From: Afifella pfennigii DSM 17143
GTDB taxonomy: Bacteria > Pseudomonadota > Alphaproteobacteria > Rhizobiales > Afifellaceae
DNA length: 64,000 nt
NCBI RefSeq assembly: GCF_000688515.1
Contig: NZ_JHZK01000014.1
Coordinates: 1-64,000, forward strand
Reading direction: 5' to 3'
Made by a program: the position numbers and the translations under genes. The notes under the pieces were generated by a model. The model was not told the origin of the DNA and ran no database searches. It saw only the letters and a list, made by a program, of their open reading frames with translations. Positions within the stretch are counted from its first letter, which is position 1; the number at the start of each line of letters is the position of its first letter. Positions 7,794-17,207 of this stretch are shown in pieces.

Positions 7794-8608
7794 GGGGCGC
7801 CATCACGGCCACGGAAAGAGCGTGGCGCATCGTGCTTTACGTCGTCTCCATTGGCGGCTTCTTCTTCCTGGTGGCGCCGATCTTCGCCATCGTTCCCCTC
7901 TCCTTCAACGACGGCCAGTTCCTCACCTATCCGCTGCGCGGCGTGTCGCTGCGCTGGTATGAGGATTTTTTCTTTTCCGGCACCTGGATGTCCTCCATCC
8001 GCAACAGCCTCGTCATCGGCGTGGCGGCGGCGACGATCGCCACCGTCCTCGGCACCCTCGCCGCCACCGGGCTATGGCTCGCCGACTTTCCCGGCAAGCG
8101 GCTCATCGGCGCCTTCCTCCTGGCGCCGATGATCGTGCCGATCGTCATCTATTCGGTGGGGCTTTATTTCTACTTCGCCCCCTGGGACCTGACGGCGAGC
8201 TTCACCGGGCTCATCCTCGCCCATGCCGTCCTCGGCACGCCCTTCGTCGTCATCACCGTCAGCGCGACGCTGACCGGCTTCGACCGCACGCTCATCCGCG
8301 CCGGGCTCAGTCTCGGCGCCTCGCCGCTGCGCGTGGCGCGCAGCGTCATCTTTCCGCTGATCGCGCCGGGCGTCATCTTCGGTGGTCTCTTCGCCTTCTC
8401 CATCTCCATGGAGGAAGTGATCACCGTGCTGCTCATCGGCGGGCCGAACCAGCGCACGCTGCCGCGCGAGATGTTCTCCGGCATCCGCGAGAATATCTCG
8501 CCGACGATCGCGGCGGCCGCCACCATCATGATCGTGCTCGCCATCGCCCTTCTGGTGACGGCCGAGCTCCTGCGCCGGCGCTCCGCCCGCCTGCAGGCGC
8601 GCAAGTGA
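7790..8608 (+). CDS. PotC-type ABC importer permease
   Basis: A 272-residue inner-membrane permease with about six helices. Its coupling loop is ...LIRAGLSLGASPLRVARSVI.... The GTG start at 7790 overlaps the TGA of the previous gene, the usual sign of translational coupling. With the PotB-type partner it should form the transmembrane channel of the importer. The operon ends here. The next gene, on the opposite strand, is unrelated, and no ATP-binding subunit follows. Confidence 0.87.
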   Translation: MRGAITATERAWRIVLYVVSIGGFFFLVAPIFAIVPLSFNDGQFLTYPLRGVSLRWYEDFFFSGTWMSSIRNSLVIGVAAATIATVLGTLAATGLWLADFPGKRLIGAFLLAPMIVPIVIYSVGLYFYFAPWDLTASFTGLILAHAVLGTPFVVITVSATLTGFDRTLIRAGLSLGASPLRVARSVIFPLIAPGVIFGGLFAFSISMEEVITVLLIGGPNQRTLPREMFSGIRENISPTIAAAATIMIVLAIALLVTAELLRRRSARLQARK

Positions 8609-8698
8609 GGATGGCCCCTTCCCGCGAAGCGCTGGCAGGACCGCAGCCCGGTTTCGGCGTTTAACGCGACGATCCCCCCGGCAATGGCCCCGTCGCCC

Positions 8699-10183
8699 TC
8701 AACCTGCCAGGAGCGCCGCCTGCAGGTCGAGGACGCGGCGCTCGCCGATCGCCTCGATGCGCTCAAACAGAGCCCGGCGGGCCGCGACGATCTCATCGAC
8801 GCGCGCGGCAAGCTCGCGCTCCAGCGCCTCGAAATGGCGGATCGCCCTCACCTGACTGACGAGCAGCCCGGCATCCTCTTCGGCGTTCTCCTTCCAGGCC
8901 CTCAGCGTCTGCGTCAGCGAAAGGGCGCCGGCGATGTCGGAATAGTCGGCGAGCGCGGAGAGGGGATCGCTCGGCACGACGTCGAGCCAGTCGATGGTGC
9001 TGCGCAGCATGGTCTTGACGACGTTCGCGGAAAAGCCCGTGCGCAGCCTCTCCAGCTGTTCCTGCACCTTGGCAAGGCGCTCCTGCGCCTCGATAAAGGC
9101 GAGGCGGTAGGTCTCGGTGGCGCGGACGAGCGTCTCGTAGCGCTCAACGCCCGCCTCCGTCGGCAGGCGCCGCCAGCGCCAGACGACACCGTCGGCCTCA
9201 AGATCGGCCAGATGCGCCTTGAGCTGCGGGATTTGCCGGGCGGCGAGCTCGTAGTTCTGGGCCAGAACGCTCTCCTCCAGCGCGGCGGCGAAGCGGTTCG
9301 CCCGCTCCAGCGCCTGGCGCTGGAAGAAACCGAGATCGCCGCTGGCCGCCACATAGGCGCCGCCCGTGACCGTCGCCGGCCCTTCGCCGCTGAAGCCGAG
9401 TGCATAAAGGGTCTGGTCAACCTCGCCGCCGCCGCTGGAAAGACCGGCGACGCCGGTCAGATGCACGCGCAACAGATGCGCCTGGCCCTGCCCCGGCCGC
9501 TCGCGGCTTTCCACCACCTCCAGGCAGGCCTCAAGGTCGGCTTGAGGCTGGCGCTCGGTGCGGCTCTGGAAGGGTTCGGAGGCGCCGTCGCGATAGGCCC
9601 GCAAGGCATGGCGCACCTTCACGTCGAAACAGCCCTCGCCGGAGAGCGGCGAGACGAGCGCGTCAATCTTGAGCGTGGTGAAGCCGGTGGTGCCATCCTC
9701 GAAACGCGCCTTTTCGGAATCGTAGGCGCTGCCGCTCAAGGCAAGGCGCTCGCCCTCACGCTCATAAGAAAGCGTGCCGCGCCGCGGCAGGCTGTCGAGA
9801 GCCAGCATCGCCGGCAGCTCGCGCATGCCTTCGTCCGCTTCGCGAACGGCCGCGACCGGCACGCCGCCCTGAAAGGCGACATAGGGCCAGTAAGCGAAGG
9901 AGAAGAAGCGGGTGAAGGTATAGACCGCCCTGGCGCCGGTCTCAAAGCCGAGCGCGGCGACCTCTTCCGGCACGGGCACGGCGCTGTCTGAAAAGCCCTT
10001 GGGAAGTAGGAGGGTCTCCCGGCTCTCGCCGGGCGCGTGGTAGAGCGTGCCGCCGAGAACGAAGCGGCCGGCGAGCGGATCGGCGGCGGCAGGCGCGGCG
10101 GGCACGGCGAAGGCCGCCGCAAGGCAAAGGGCGACAGCGAGACGGCGGAGCCGCCGGCATTGCTGAGAGATCGGATGGGGCAT
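8699..10183 (-). CDS. Unrecognised exported protein with a C-terminal coiled-coil region
   Basis: A 494-residue protein I cannot place in a family. Residues 1-35 form a Sec signal peptide (ALCLAAAFAVPAAPAAADP). The N-terminal half looks like beta-rich periplasmic sequence. It contains single cysteines near residues 183 and 218, which could form a disulphide. The C-terminal 200 residues are strongly helical and charged (YRLAFIEAQERLAKVQEQL, AIRHFEALERELAARVDEI), consistent with coiled coil. Base composition matches the neighbours. It stands alone, convergent with the importer operon. No function is proposed beyond a periplasmic location. Confidence 0.75.
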   Translation of the reverse strand: MPHPISQQCRRLRRLAVALCLAAAFAVPAAPAAADPLAGRFVLGGTLYHAPGESRETLLLPKGFSDSAVPVPEEVAALGFETGARAVYTFTRFFSFAYWPYVAFQGGVPVAAVREADEGMRELPAMLALDSLPRRGTLSYEREGERLALSGSAYDSEKARFEDGTTGFTTLKIDALVSPLSGEGCFDVKVRHALRAYRDGASEPFQSRTERQPQADLEACLEVVESRERPGQGQAHLLRVHLTGVAGLSSGGGEVDQTLYALGFSGEGPATVTGGAYVAASGDLGFFQRQALERANRFAAALEESVLAQNYELAARQIPQLKAHLADLEADGVVWRWRRLPTEAGVERYETLVRATETYRLAFIEAQERLAKVQEQLERLRTGFSANVVKTMLRSTIDWLDVVPSDPLSALADYSDIAGALSLTQTLRAWKENAEEDAGLLVSQVRAIRHFEALERELAARVDEIVAARRALFERIEAIGERRVLDLQAALLAG

Positions 10184-10289
10184 GGGGCTTTGCGGTTAAG
10201 TCTTTGGGCAGACGCGACTTTCAAAGCCGAACCCTGGGACCGCAAGGCGAGCAATCGCCGCATGAGCGACAACGCCGCCCATGCCAAAC

Positions 10290-10424
10290 TCAGAAGCCGA
10301 CGAAGCTCGGCAACCAACTCGCCGTCATCGGGAAGAAAAAGACGATCGCCAGGACCACCAGCATGCAGCCGACGAAAGGCATGACGCCAAGGCACATCTG
10401 CCGGTAGGTCATTTCCGGCGGGGC
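10290..10424 (-). pseudogene. Remnant: C-terminal 44 residues of a TRAP transporter large subunit (DctM)
   Basis: The minus strand encodes a hydrophobic tail, APPEMTYRQMCLGVMPFVG and onward, ending in SWLPSFVGF and a stop. This matches the last helix and the proline/WLPS ending of DctM-type TRAP permeases, where PP...GV.PF...FP...WLP is the usual pattern. Nothing upstream in that frame resembles the remaining 380 or so residues, because the DUF2267 gene occupies the space. It is a decayed 3' end rather than a working gene. Confidence 0.6.
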
Positions 10425-10504
10425 AAGCACCTGACCCGCATCCCAAAAGGCGGCGGGCACGGCCTCGCACGCCGGTCCTGCCGCCCTCATCCATGCGCCG
10501 CGCG

Positions 10505-10930
10505 TTACGGCCAGAGCTGGCGCAGCGGCTCCGGCATTTGCTGGACAACCTTGGCCATGGCGCCTTCGTCCATCTCTTTGGACAGGGCCGCGAACACCCC
10601 CCTGGTCACCGTCAGGGGGTCCATGGCAAATTTCGGCGGCAGCTCTTTGGCCACCTTGTCGGCGAATTCCTGCACGCTGCGCTCGCCCGTCGGCTTGCCG
10701 GACATGTGCCAGCCCTCGTAATAGATGCCGCGCACCACGATGGGCAGCTGGGCGCCGAAATGGACCGCGCTCTCCGGCACCAGCCGATCGCGCAAGGCGT
10801 GCAGCACCGCCCGCAACGCATTGTAGGCGTGCGGACGGTTCTCCAGATGCAGCTCCTTCTGAATGGCCTTCAGCCAGATATCCGTCTCCTGGATACTGTG
10901 CTCCAGGGCGGAGACACCGGTCTCGCTCAT
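10505..10930 (-). CDS. DUF2267 family protein
   Basis: A 141-residue helical cytosolic protein. ALRAVLHALRDRLVPESAVH and LPIVVRGIYYEGWHMSGKP (about residues 39-83) match the DUF2267 repeat core, with the repeat partly present again in the C-terminal half (AMDPLTVTRGVFAALSKEM). Function is unknown for the family. In other proteobacteria it is often next to universal stress proteins and hypoxia-responsive genes, as is the case here. The ATG at 10930 gives a normal family length. Confidence 0.85.
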   Translation of the reverse strand: MSETGVSALEHSIQETDIWLKAIQKELHLENRPHAYNALRAVLHALRDRLVPESAVHFGAQLPIVVRGIYYEGWHMSGKPTGERSVQEFADKVAKELPPKFAMDPLTVTRGVFAALSKEMDEGAMAKVVQQMPEPLRQLWP

Positions 10931-10982
10931 CGCATCCTCCCGGGCCGGTCATCGAGGTGTCCAAGATAACGCCCAGGCGGGC

Positions 10983-12428
10983 CTATTCGGCAAGCAGCCC
11001 CTGCCGAATATCCGCCTGCGCCCGGCGCAATTCTTCGCTTGCGGTCACACGATAGGGGTCCTCGGCCTTGTCGACGCCGCGCAGCGAGGCCGGCAGGCGC
11101 GCCAGCTCCTTTGCCGCCCTGGCCCGCGCGTTCTGGAGATCGTCGTGGCCGGCGCCGACGCGCCGGCCCTTGCGCATCACCGGCTGAAGCAGCGGCCGAC
11201 CGGGATGGCTTTCGCGCGCCAGCGCGATGACGTCCTCCACCGCCCTTCCGTCCTCCTCGCGGCGGAAAATCTGCTTGCGGCCAGGCAGGATCGGCTTGCC
11301 GGTAGAGAGCTTGATGCGCCCCTTGCCGGCATATTCGGCGAGCTTGTAGACGATATCGAGATCCGGCCGGTCGCTGGAGACGCCGAGCCGCGTGCCGACG
11401 CCGAAACCGTCGATGGGCGCGCCGGCGGCCAGAAGCTCGGCGACGGCGTATTCGTCGAGGCCGCCGGAGGCGAAGATCTGCACCTTGTGCAGCCCCGCCT
11501 CGTCCAGCATCGTGCGCGCGCGCCTGGCAAGCTCGGCAAGGTCGCCGGAATCGAGGCGCACGGCGCTCACCTTGAAGTCAGGCCCCATCTCGCCGGCGAG
11601 CTCGATGACGCGGGCCACGCCGCGCAGCGTGTCGTAGGTATCGACCAGGAGCACGGTCTCAGGATAAAGCCGCATGAAGCCGCGAAAGGCGCCGAGCTCG
11701 TCGGCATGGGCCTGGATGTAGCTGTGCGCCATGGTGCCGGAGGCGGCAAGGCCGTAATGCCGGGCGCCGAGGACATTGGAGGTGGCGGCAACGCCCGCCA
11801 CGGCGCAGGCCCGCACCGCCTTCAGCGCCGCGTCGATGCCGTGCATGCGCCGGGCGCCGAAATCGACGACCGGGCGTCCCCGGGCCGCCTCCACGATGCG
11901 CGAGGCCTTGGAGGCGACGACCGTCTGATGGTGCAGCTGGTTCATCACCAGCGTCTCAATCAGCTGCGCCTCGGCGATGGGCGCGACGACCTCCAGGATC
12001 GGCTCGTTGGCGAAGACCGGCGTGCCCTCCGGCACCGCATCGACGTCGCCGGTGAAACGGAAGCCCTTCAGATAGCTCAAAAACTCCTCCGAGAAGCCGT
12101 CGATCTCGCGCAGGAAATCAAGGTCTTCCGCGGTGAAGCGCAGGCATTCCAAATAGTCGAGGACGGAAGCAAGGCCGCAGGCAAGCAGGTAATTGCGTTC
12201 CGCCGGCAGGCTGCGCACGAAGAGCGTGAAGACAGCCGTGTCTGCCATGCCCTCCGCAAAATAGGCCTGCATCATGCGCAGCTCGTAAAGGTCGGTGAAG
12301 AGCGCCAGGGCTCCCGTCGCCGGCAGGATATCGCGGCCGCAGCCTTCCCCGGCGCGGGAGGCCTGCTTCTCCTCCTTTGATCGCGTGGCGGAGATCGCCT
12401 CCCCGCGCGGGCCTTCAGCTTCGGTCAT
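10983..12428 (-). CDS. pncB: Nicotinate phosphoribosyltransferase
   Basis: A 481-residue enzyme joining nicotinate and PRPP, with ATP, to give nicotinate mononucleotide in the Preiss-Handler NAD salvage route. TDLYELRMMQAYFAEGMADT near residue 45 is the nicotinate-binding start of the family. FGARRMHGIDAALKAVRACA, SYIQAHADELGAFRGFM and FASGGLDEYAVAELLAAGAP match the conserved phosphoribosyltransferase core. The ATG at 12428 was preferred over a TTG 21 bases upstream. The nicotinamidase gene is divergent, 75 bases away, so the two supply and use nicotinate. PRPP synthetase and other phosphoribosyl genes occur later in the window. Confidence 0.92.
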   Translation of the reverse strand: MTEAEGPRGEAISATRSKEEKQASRAGEGCGRDILPATGALALFTDLYELRMMQAYFAEGMADTAVFTLFVRSLPAERNYLLACGLASVLDYLECLRFTAEDLDFLREIDGFSEEFLSYLKGFRFTGDVDAVPEGTPVFANEPILEVVAPIAEAQLIETLVMNQLHHQTVVASKASRIVEAARGRPVVDFGARRMHGIDAALKAVRACAVAGVAATSNVLGARHYGLAASGTMAHSYIQAHADELGAFRGFMRLYPETVLLVDTYDTLRGVARVIELAGEMGPDFKVSAVRLDSGDLAELARRARTMLDEAGLHKVQIFASGGLDEYAVAELLAAGAPIDGFGVGTRLGVSSDRPDLDIVYKLAEYAGKGRIKLSTGKPILPGRKQIFRREEDGRAVEDVIALARESHPGRPLLQPVMRKGRRVGAGHDDLQNARARAAKELARLPASLRGVDKAEDPYRVTASEELRRAQADIRQGLLAE

Positions 12429-12503
12429 GGACACGGGCTTTCGTCTCAAGTCTTGTTCCAGAGGCTACCCGACAGGGCAACGACCAGCACGGAGGGATTG
12501 GAA

Positions 12504-13142
12504 GTGAGCACATTTCAGATCGGCCGGCAGGACGCCTTCCTCGTTGTCGACGTGCAAAACGACTTCTGCCCCGGCGGGGCGCTCGCGGTGCCGGACGGCG
12601 ATGCCGTCGTGCCGGTCATCAACGCCCTTATGCCCCGCTTCGACCATATCGTGCTGACGCAGGACTGGCATCCTTCCGCGCATCATTCCTTCGCCACCTC
12701 GCATGCCGAAGGCGAGCCCTTCGGCACCGTTCAGGCGCCCTATGGCGAACAGGTGCTTTGGCCCGATCACTGTGTCCAGGGCACGAAGGGCGCCGCCTTC
12801 CATCCCGATCTCGATACTGTCCCGGCCGAACTCATCCTTCGCAAGGGCTTTCGTCGCGGCATCGATTCCTATTCCGCCTTCTACGAGAACGACAGGACGA
12901 CGCCGACGGGGCTCGCCGGCTACCTGCGGGAGCGTGGGTTCACGCGCCTGTTCCTCGCCGGCCTCGCCACCGATTTCTGCGTCGGCTGGTCGGCGCTCGA
13001 TGGTCGGCGCGAGGGTTTTCAGGTCGTCGTGCTTGAGGATGCCTGCCGGGCCATCGACCTTGAGGGCTCCCTCCAGAAGGCGCGGGCGGCGATGCGGGCG
13101 GCCGGTGTGGCGCTTGCTGCGACGGGGGATCTCGCCGCCTGA
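12504..13142 (+). CDS. pncA: Nicotinamidase
   Basis: A 212-residue cysteine hydrolase that deamidates nicotinamide to nicotinate. The catalytic triad is clear: Asp16 in FLVVDVQNDFCPGG, Lys114 in LILRKGF and Cys159 in LATDFCVGWSALDG. The metal site is Asp54/His56 in LTQDWHP with a following histidine. The GTG at 12504 was chosen because GGAGG at 12491-12495 lies 8 bases upstream. It is divergent from pncB, and the shared 75-base spacer must hold both promoters. A 7-bp GAGGCGG/CCGCCTC stem at 13141-13160 follows the stop. Confidence 0.93.
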   Translation: MSTFQIGRQDAFLVVDVQNDFCPGGALAVPDGDAVVPVINALMPRFDHIVLTQDWHPSAHHSFATSHAEGEPFGTVQAPYGEQVLWPDHCVQGTKGAAFHPDLDTVPAELILRKGFRRGIDSYSAFYENDRTTPTGLAGYLRERGFTRLFLAGLATDFCVGWSALDGRREGFQVVVLEDACRAIDLEGSLQKARAAMRAAGVALAATGDLAA

Positions 13143-13256
13143 GGCGGCGCGCTCCGCCTCAAGCGCTAAAGTGGCGAGATTGCTTGACATTCAAGGCTTC
13201 GACACCGGAGGCTTCGGCGGCGCGGAATCAGGCGCACTAGCGAGGAGGCGCCAACC

Positions 13257-13712
13257 ATGGCAAACGCGACGATCCTGCATCCCACCGACGGCTCCAAGGA
13301 GGCGCTGAAGGCGCTCGGCTATGCCGCCGACCTCGCCAAGGCGCGCGATGCGCGGCTCTTGCTGGTGCATGTGCAGCGCGTGCATGGCAGCGAGCGCGTG
13401 CCGCCGGATCTGGTTGAGTTCCAGCGCATCGAGCATGTGCGCATGACGGAAGCGGATGTGTTGCGCAGCACCGCCGACTACATCATCGCCGAGGCCGCCA
13501 AGGCAGCGCGCGACAAGGGCGCCGAGGATGTCGAGACGCTGGTGGTGGAGGGCGATCCGGCCCGCCGCATCGTGGAGACCGCCAAGGAGAAAGGCGCCGA
13601 TACCATCGTCATGGGCAGTCGCGGCCTGGGCGATCTGCAGGGGCTTCTTCTCGGCAGCGTGTCGCACAAGGTGACGCATCTCGCCCCCTGCACCTGCATC
13701 ATCGTGCGCTGA
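13257..13712 (+). CDS. Universal stress protein, UspA family
   Basis: A 151-residue single-domain Usp. TILHPTDGSKEALKALGYAA opens the fold. GSRGLGDLQGLLLGSVSHKV near residue 122 is the G-2x-G-9x-G-S/T nucleotide-binding signature, so it is probably an ATP-binding type. Usp proteins of this kind rise under stress, low oxygen or stationary phase. It stands between nicotinamidase and the acyl-carrier/2-oxoacid dehydrogenase operon, convergent with the latter. The start has AGGAGG upstream. Confidence 0.9.
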   Translation: MANATILHPTDGSKEALKALGYAADLAKARDARLLLVHVQRVHGSERVPPDLVEFQRIEHVRMTEADVLRSTADYIIAEAAKAARDKGAEDVETLVVEGDPARRIVETAKEKGADTIVMGSRGLGDLQGLLLGSVSHKVTHLAPCTCIIVR

Positions 13713-13751
13713 GGCGGAACGTTTCGCAGACGGCTGGGCGCCCCGCCGGGA

Positions 13752-14009
13752 TCAGGTCGATGCCGCCGCCCAGTTGGCGCGCAGATAGGCCACAGCGCCG
13801 GCCGGGGTCTGCAGCCTGGGATAGTCGCTTTCGGGGATTTCCACGCCGGTCGCCTTGGCAAGACCGATGACGAAGTTGAGGAAATCCATCGAATCGATCT
13901 CGAACTGATCGTGGAAGGTCTCCCGCGCCTCCAGCTCCTCGCCCTCCAGATCGGGGGCGACGTCGAAGAGCGTCTTTCTCACCAGGTCCATAAGCTCGGT
14001 GTCGGTCAT
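13752..14009 (-). CDS. Acyl carrier protein
   Basis: An 85-residue carrier protein. Ser40 in QFEIDSMDFLNFVIGLAK is the phosphopantetheine attachment site, in the usual DS-hydrophobic context. It is the last gene of a five-gene operon, overlapping the E2 gene by 4 bases. Being translated together with E1, E2 and an acyl-CoA synthetase, and lying away from fatty-acid genes, it is a dedicated carrier rather than the housekeeping AcpP. It may accept or donate the acyl group handled by the dehydrogenase (inference). Confidence 0.88.
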   Translation of the reverse strand: MTDTELMDLVRKTLFDVAPDLEGEELEARETFHDQFEIDSMDFLNFVIGLAKATGVEIPESDYPRLQTPAGAVAYLRANWAAAST

Positions 14010-15226
14010 AAGGCCTCCGGCTTTTGCAAGAGCGCGTCCAGGCGGGCGAGGAACTGGCTCGCCCGACGCCCGTCGCTGACGCGGTGGTCGCCGGCAACGG
14101 TGACGGTGAGAAGGCGCCTCGCCTCCACCTTCCCGCCGACGACGAAGGGACGCAGCGTCGCCGCCCCGCAGCCGACGATCGCCACCTGCGGCGGATAGAT
14201 GAGCGGCATGATGGCCTCCGAGGTGCCCTCGCCGAGATTGGAGAAGGTGGCGCTGGCATCGCTCAGCTCGGAGCTGCGCAGGCGCCCGGCGCGGGCGCGC
14301 GGGATAAGGTCGGCAAGCCTCGTCATCAACTCCTCAAGGCCGATGCTGTCGGCATCGTGCAGGGCCGGCGCCACCAGCCCGCCGCCGCGCAGCGCCGTGG
14401 CGATACCAAGATGCACGCGCTCGGCGGGGACGAAGCCCGCCTCGCCGTAATGGCCGTTGAGCTCCGGGCGTTCCTTCAGCGCCAGGGCCACCGCCTTGAT
14501 CAGCGGCGCGGCGTAGAGCAGGCGCTCGGCCGTAGACCGTTTCGCATTCTCCGCCTCCAGCCAGGCAAAAAGGGCCGTCAGATCGATCGTCTGCGACACC
14601 CAATAATGCGGGATGTCGCGGTGCGAGCGGCTCATGGCGGCGGCGATCGCCTTGCGCATCTCGCCAAGATCGATGCCGGGGCGCCGCGCTCTTGTCTCTC
14701 CGGCAGGCGCGGGCTTTATCGCAGCGACAGCGGCGATCTCGGCAAGGCCTATGACACCCTCCGCGCCAGGGGAGACTGTGGCGAGATCGATGCCCTTCTC
14801 GGCCGCCTGCCGGCGCGCTGCCGGCGTGATCCTCGGCCGCGTCGCTGCCGCCTCGCCTGGTGCCGCCGCGGGCACAGCCCGCTCCGCTTCCAGCTGCGGC
14901 ATGGGCGGCCGCGGCGAGAGCGGCGCGGGCGGAGCCGCTTCTTCGACAGCGCTTGGAGGCGTCTCGGCTGCGGGGGACGGCACCGTCTCGCCCGGCTCCA
15001 GGATGGTGGCGAGCACCGTGCCCACCGGCACCCTTTCGCCGGGCCCCACCTTGATGTCGCCGAGACGGCCGTCCTGAAAAACCTCGATCTCGATTGCGCC
15101 TTTCTGCGTCTCCACCAGCGCGATGATGTCGCCGCGCCTCACCGCATCGCCCGGCTTGATGAACCACTCCACCAGCGTGCCGGCGTCCATATCGGCGCCG
15201 AGCGAGGGCATGGCGAAGTCGATCAT
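14006..15226 (-). CDS. 2-Oxoacid dehydrogenase E2 (dihydrolipoamide acyltransferase)
   Basis: A 406-residue E2 core. Residues 1-80 are a lipoyl domain with Lys42 in [12 protein letters not shown]. An Ala/Pro-rich linker runs from about 85 to 125. The peripheral E1/E3-binding domain spans about 129-170 ([16 protein letters not shown]). The catalytic domain ends with His381 and Asp385 in [15 protein letters not shown]. It transfers the acyl group from E1 to a thiol acceptor, normally CoA. It overlaps E1-beta upstream and the acyl carrier gene downstream by 4 bases each. No E3 gene is present, so it must share a lipoamide dehydrogenase coded elsewhere. Confidence 0.92.
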   Translation of the reverse strand: MIDFAMPSLGADMDAGTLVEWFIKPGDAVRRGDIIALVETQKGAIEIEVFQDGRLGDIKVGPGERVPVGTVLATILEPGETVPSPAAETPPSAVEEAAPPAPLSPRPPMPQLEAERAVPAAAPGEAAATRPRITPAARRQAAEKGIDLATVSPGAEGVIGLAEIAAVAAIKPAPAGETRARRPGIDLGEMRKAIAAAMSRSHRDIPHYWVSQTIDLTALFAWLEAENAKRSTAERLLYAAPLIKAVALALKERPELNGHYGEAGFVPAERVHLGIATALRGGGLVAPALHDADSIGLEELMTRLADLIPRARAGRLRSSELSDASATFSNLGEGTSEAIMPLIYPPQVAIVGCGAATLRPFVVGGKVEARRLLTVTVAGDHRVSDGRRASQFLARLDALLQKPEAL

Positions 15227-16212
15227 CGCCTGAGCGTCCTGCGGACGGCGGCGGCGATCGTCTCCGGCTGCGGGATCGCCGCCTGCTCCAGATGGCTCGG
15301 ATAGGGGATCGGCACCTCCACCGAACAGACCCGCTCCACCGGCGCGTCGAGATCGAAGAAGGCCTGCTCCTGAATGCGGGCGGATATCTCCGCAGCAATG
15401 CCGACGGAGCGCCAGCCCTCATCGACGACGACGGCGCGATGCGTCTTCCTCACCGAGGCAAGGATGGTCGCATCGTCGATCGGGCGCAGGCTTCTGAGGT
15501 CGATCACCTCGCAGTCGATAGCCTCCCCCGCCAGCGCCTCGGCGGCAGCGAGCGCCTTCATGACATTGGCGCTGTAGGTGACGATGGTGGCGTCGGTGCC
15601 CTCTCGGCGGATGGCGGCGCGGTCAAGATCGACGGCAAGCTCGCCATCGGCCGGCACCTCGCCCTCCACGTTGTAGAGGGTGGCATGCTCCATGATGACG
15701 ACCGGGTCGGGATCGGCGAGTGCGGCCGGCAGCATGCCGCGCGCATCGGCGACGAGGGCGGGCGCCACGACGCGGATGCCGGGGATATGCGCAAACCAGC
15801 ACTCGAAGCTGTGCGAATGCTGCGCGGCCAGCTGGCGGCCGGCGCCCGTGGCCATGCGGATAACCAGCGGCACGGAGAACTGGCCGCCCGACATATGCCG
15901 GATGGTGGCGGCGTTGTTGACGATTTGATCGAGGGCCAGGAGGCTGAAATTGATCGTCATGATCTCCACGATGGGGCGCATGCCGTTCATCGCCGCGCCG
16001 ATGCCGGCGCCGACGAAGCCGGATTCGGCAAGCGGCGTGTTGCGGATGCGCTCCGGTCCGAACTCCTCTAAAAGACCGAGCGAGCAGGCATAGGCGCCGC
16101 CATAGGCGCCGACATCCTCGCCCATGAGGAAGACGCGCTCGTCGCGCGACAACGCCTCGCGCAGCGCCTCGCGGACCGCCTCGCGATAGGTGATGCGCCG
16201 CATCTCGCTCAC
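15223..16212 (-). CDS. 2-Oxoacid dehydrogenase E1 component, beta subunit
   Basis: A 329-residue TPP-dependent transketolase-fold subunit. It opens [20 protein letters not shown] and continues [18 protein letters not shown], with [19 protein letters not shown] near residue 67; all are typical of PdhB/AcoB. The C-terminal ligand-binding domain carries [20 protein letters not shown]. Paired with the alpha subunit it decarboxylates a 2-oxoacid such as pyruvate, acetoin or a branched-chain oxoacid. The order alpha-beta-E2 and the size fit acetoin- or pyruvate-type complexes. Four-base overlaps link it to both neighbours. Confidence 0.92.
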   Translation of the reverse strand: MSEMRRITYREAVREALREALSRDERVFLMGEDVGAYGGAYACSLGLLEEFGPERIRNTPLAESGFVGAGIGAAMNGMRPIVEIMTINFSLLALDQIVNNAATIRHMSGGQFSVPLVIRMATGAGRQLAAQHSHSFECWFAHIPGIRVVAPALVADARGMLPAALADPDPVVIMEHATLYNVEGEVPADGELAVDLDRAAIRREGTDATIVTYSANVMKALAAAEALAGEAIDCEVIDLRSLRPIDDATILASVRKTHRAVVVDEGWRSVGIAAEISARIQEQAFFDLDAPVERVCSVEVPIPYPSHLEQAAIPQPETIAAAVRRTLRR

Positions 16213-17207
16213 GCCGCGGCCTCGTCCCCGGTCGAGACGTATCGGGTGAGATCTTCCACCGGCTCCCAGGCACCACCCTCGGCGAAGGCGACGGCCGCCT
16301 CTACCTCCCTTGCAATCTCCTTCTCCAAGGCTTCGACCCCGCTCTCATGGATGAGGCCAGAGCCGAGCGCCCAGTCATGGAATTTCAGGATCGGGCCGCG
16401 CTCCTTCCACGCCTCCACCTCCGCCTTGTCGCGGTAGAGGTCGGGGTCGAACATGGAATGGGCGCGGAAGCGATAGGTGCGCGCCTCCAAGAAGCGCGGC
16501 CCCTCGCCCTGGCGCACGGCATGGGCGGCACGCCGGGCGGCGGCCTCCACGGCGACGACGTCCATACCGTCGACCACTTCCGCCGGAACGCCGTAGACGC
16601 CGGCATGGGCGGCGATGTCGAGATTGGATTCCGATTCCGCCAACGCCGTGCCCATGGCGTAGAAATTGTTCTCGCAGACGAAGAGCACCGGCAGGCGCCA
16701 CAGCGCGGCAAGGTTCATCGCCTCGTGGAACTCGCCTTCTGCCGCCGCCCCCTCGCCGAAGAAACAGGCGGTGACGCAGCTTCGCCCGAGCATCCGATCA
16801 GCCAGAGCCAGGCCGACGGCGAGCGGCAGGCCGCCGCCGACGATGGCGTTGCCGCCGTAGAAGCGGCGGGGGGCGGAGAAGATGTGCATGGAGCCACCGC
16901 GGCCACGGCTGGAGCCGTTCACCTTTCCGAACATCTCCGCCATCACCTCGCCCATCGGCAGGCCGCGGGCGAGGGCATGGCCGTGCTCGCGGTAGGTGGC
17001 GACGACGGCATCCTCTTCTGTCAGCGCCTGCATGACACCGACGGCGTTCGCCTCCTCGCCGATATAAAGGTGCAGGAAGCCGCGGATCTTGCCCGCCGAA
17101 TAGAGCTCGGCCGCCTTCTCCTCGAAGCGGCGGATACGCAGCATCTCTCTCAGCAGACGAAGCGCATGCTCGTGGCTCAGGTGGACGCGCTCCTGCGCCG
17201 TGCTCAT
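16209..17207 (-). CDS. 2-Oxoacid dehydrogenase E1 component, alpha subunit
   Basis: A 332-residue E1-alpha. [20 protein letters not shown] (about 18-37) and [17 protein letters not shown] are typical openings. The TPP/Mg site is [10 protein letters not shown] at 151-160, with GEG in place of the usual GDG, followed by [10 protein letters not shown] near 179. [10 protein letters not shown]-like and GRGGSMHIF segments are present. It binds thiamine diphosphate with the beta subunit. It is the second gene of the operon, after the acyl-CoA synthetase, with a 4-base overlap on each side. Confidence 0.92.
   Translation of the reverse strand: MSTAQERVHLSHEHALRLLREMLRIRRFEEKAAELYSAGKIRGFLHLYIGEEANAVGVMQALTEEDAVVATYREHGHALARGLPMGEVMAEMFGKVNGSSRGRGGSMHIFSAPRRFYGGNAIVGGGLPLAVGLALADRMLGRSCVTACFFGEGAAAEGEFHEAMNLAALWRLPVLFVCENNFYAMGTALAESESNLDIAAHAGVYGVPAEVVDGMDVVAVEAAARRAAHAVRQGEGPRFLEARTYRFRAHSMFDPDLYRDKAEVEAWKERGPILKFHDWALGSGLIHESGVEALEKEIAREVEAAVAFAEGGAWEPVEDLTRYVSTGDEAAA

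Noticed and set aside
13184-13189. TTGACA and the CTTGA/TCAAG repeat before the universal stress gene as promoter or FNR box
   Set aside because: No -10 lies at 16-18 bases, and the arms are spaced 3 bases rather than the 6 needed for an FNR-type site.
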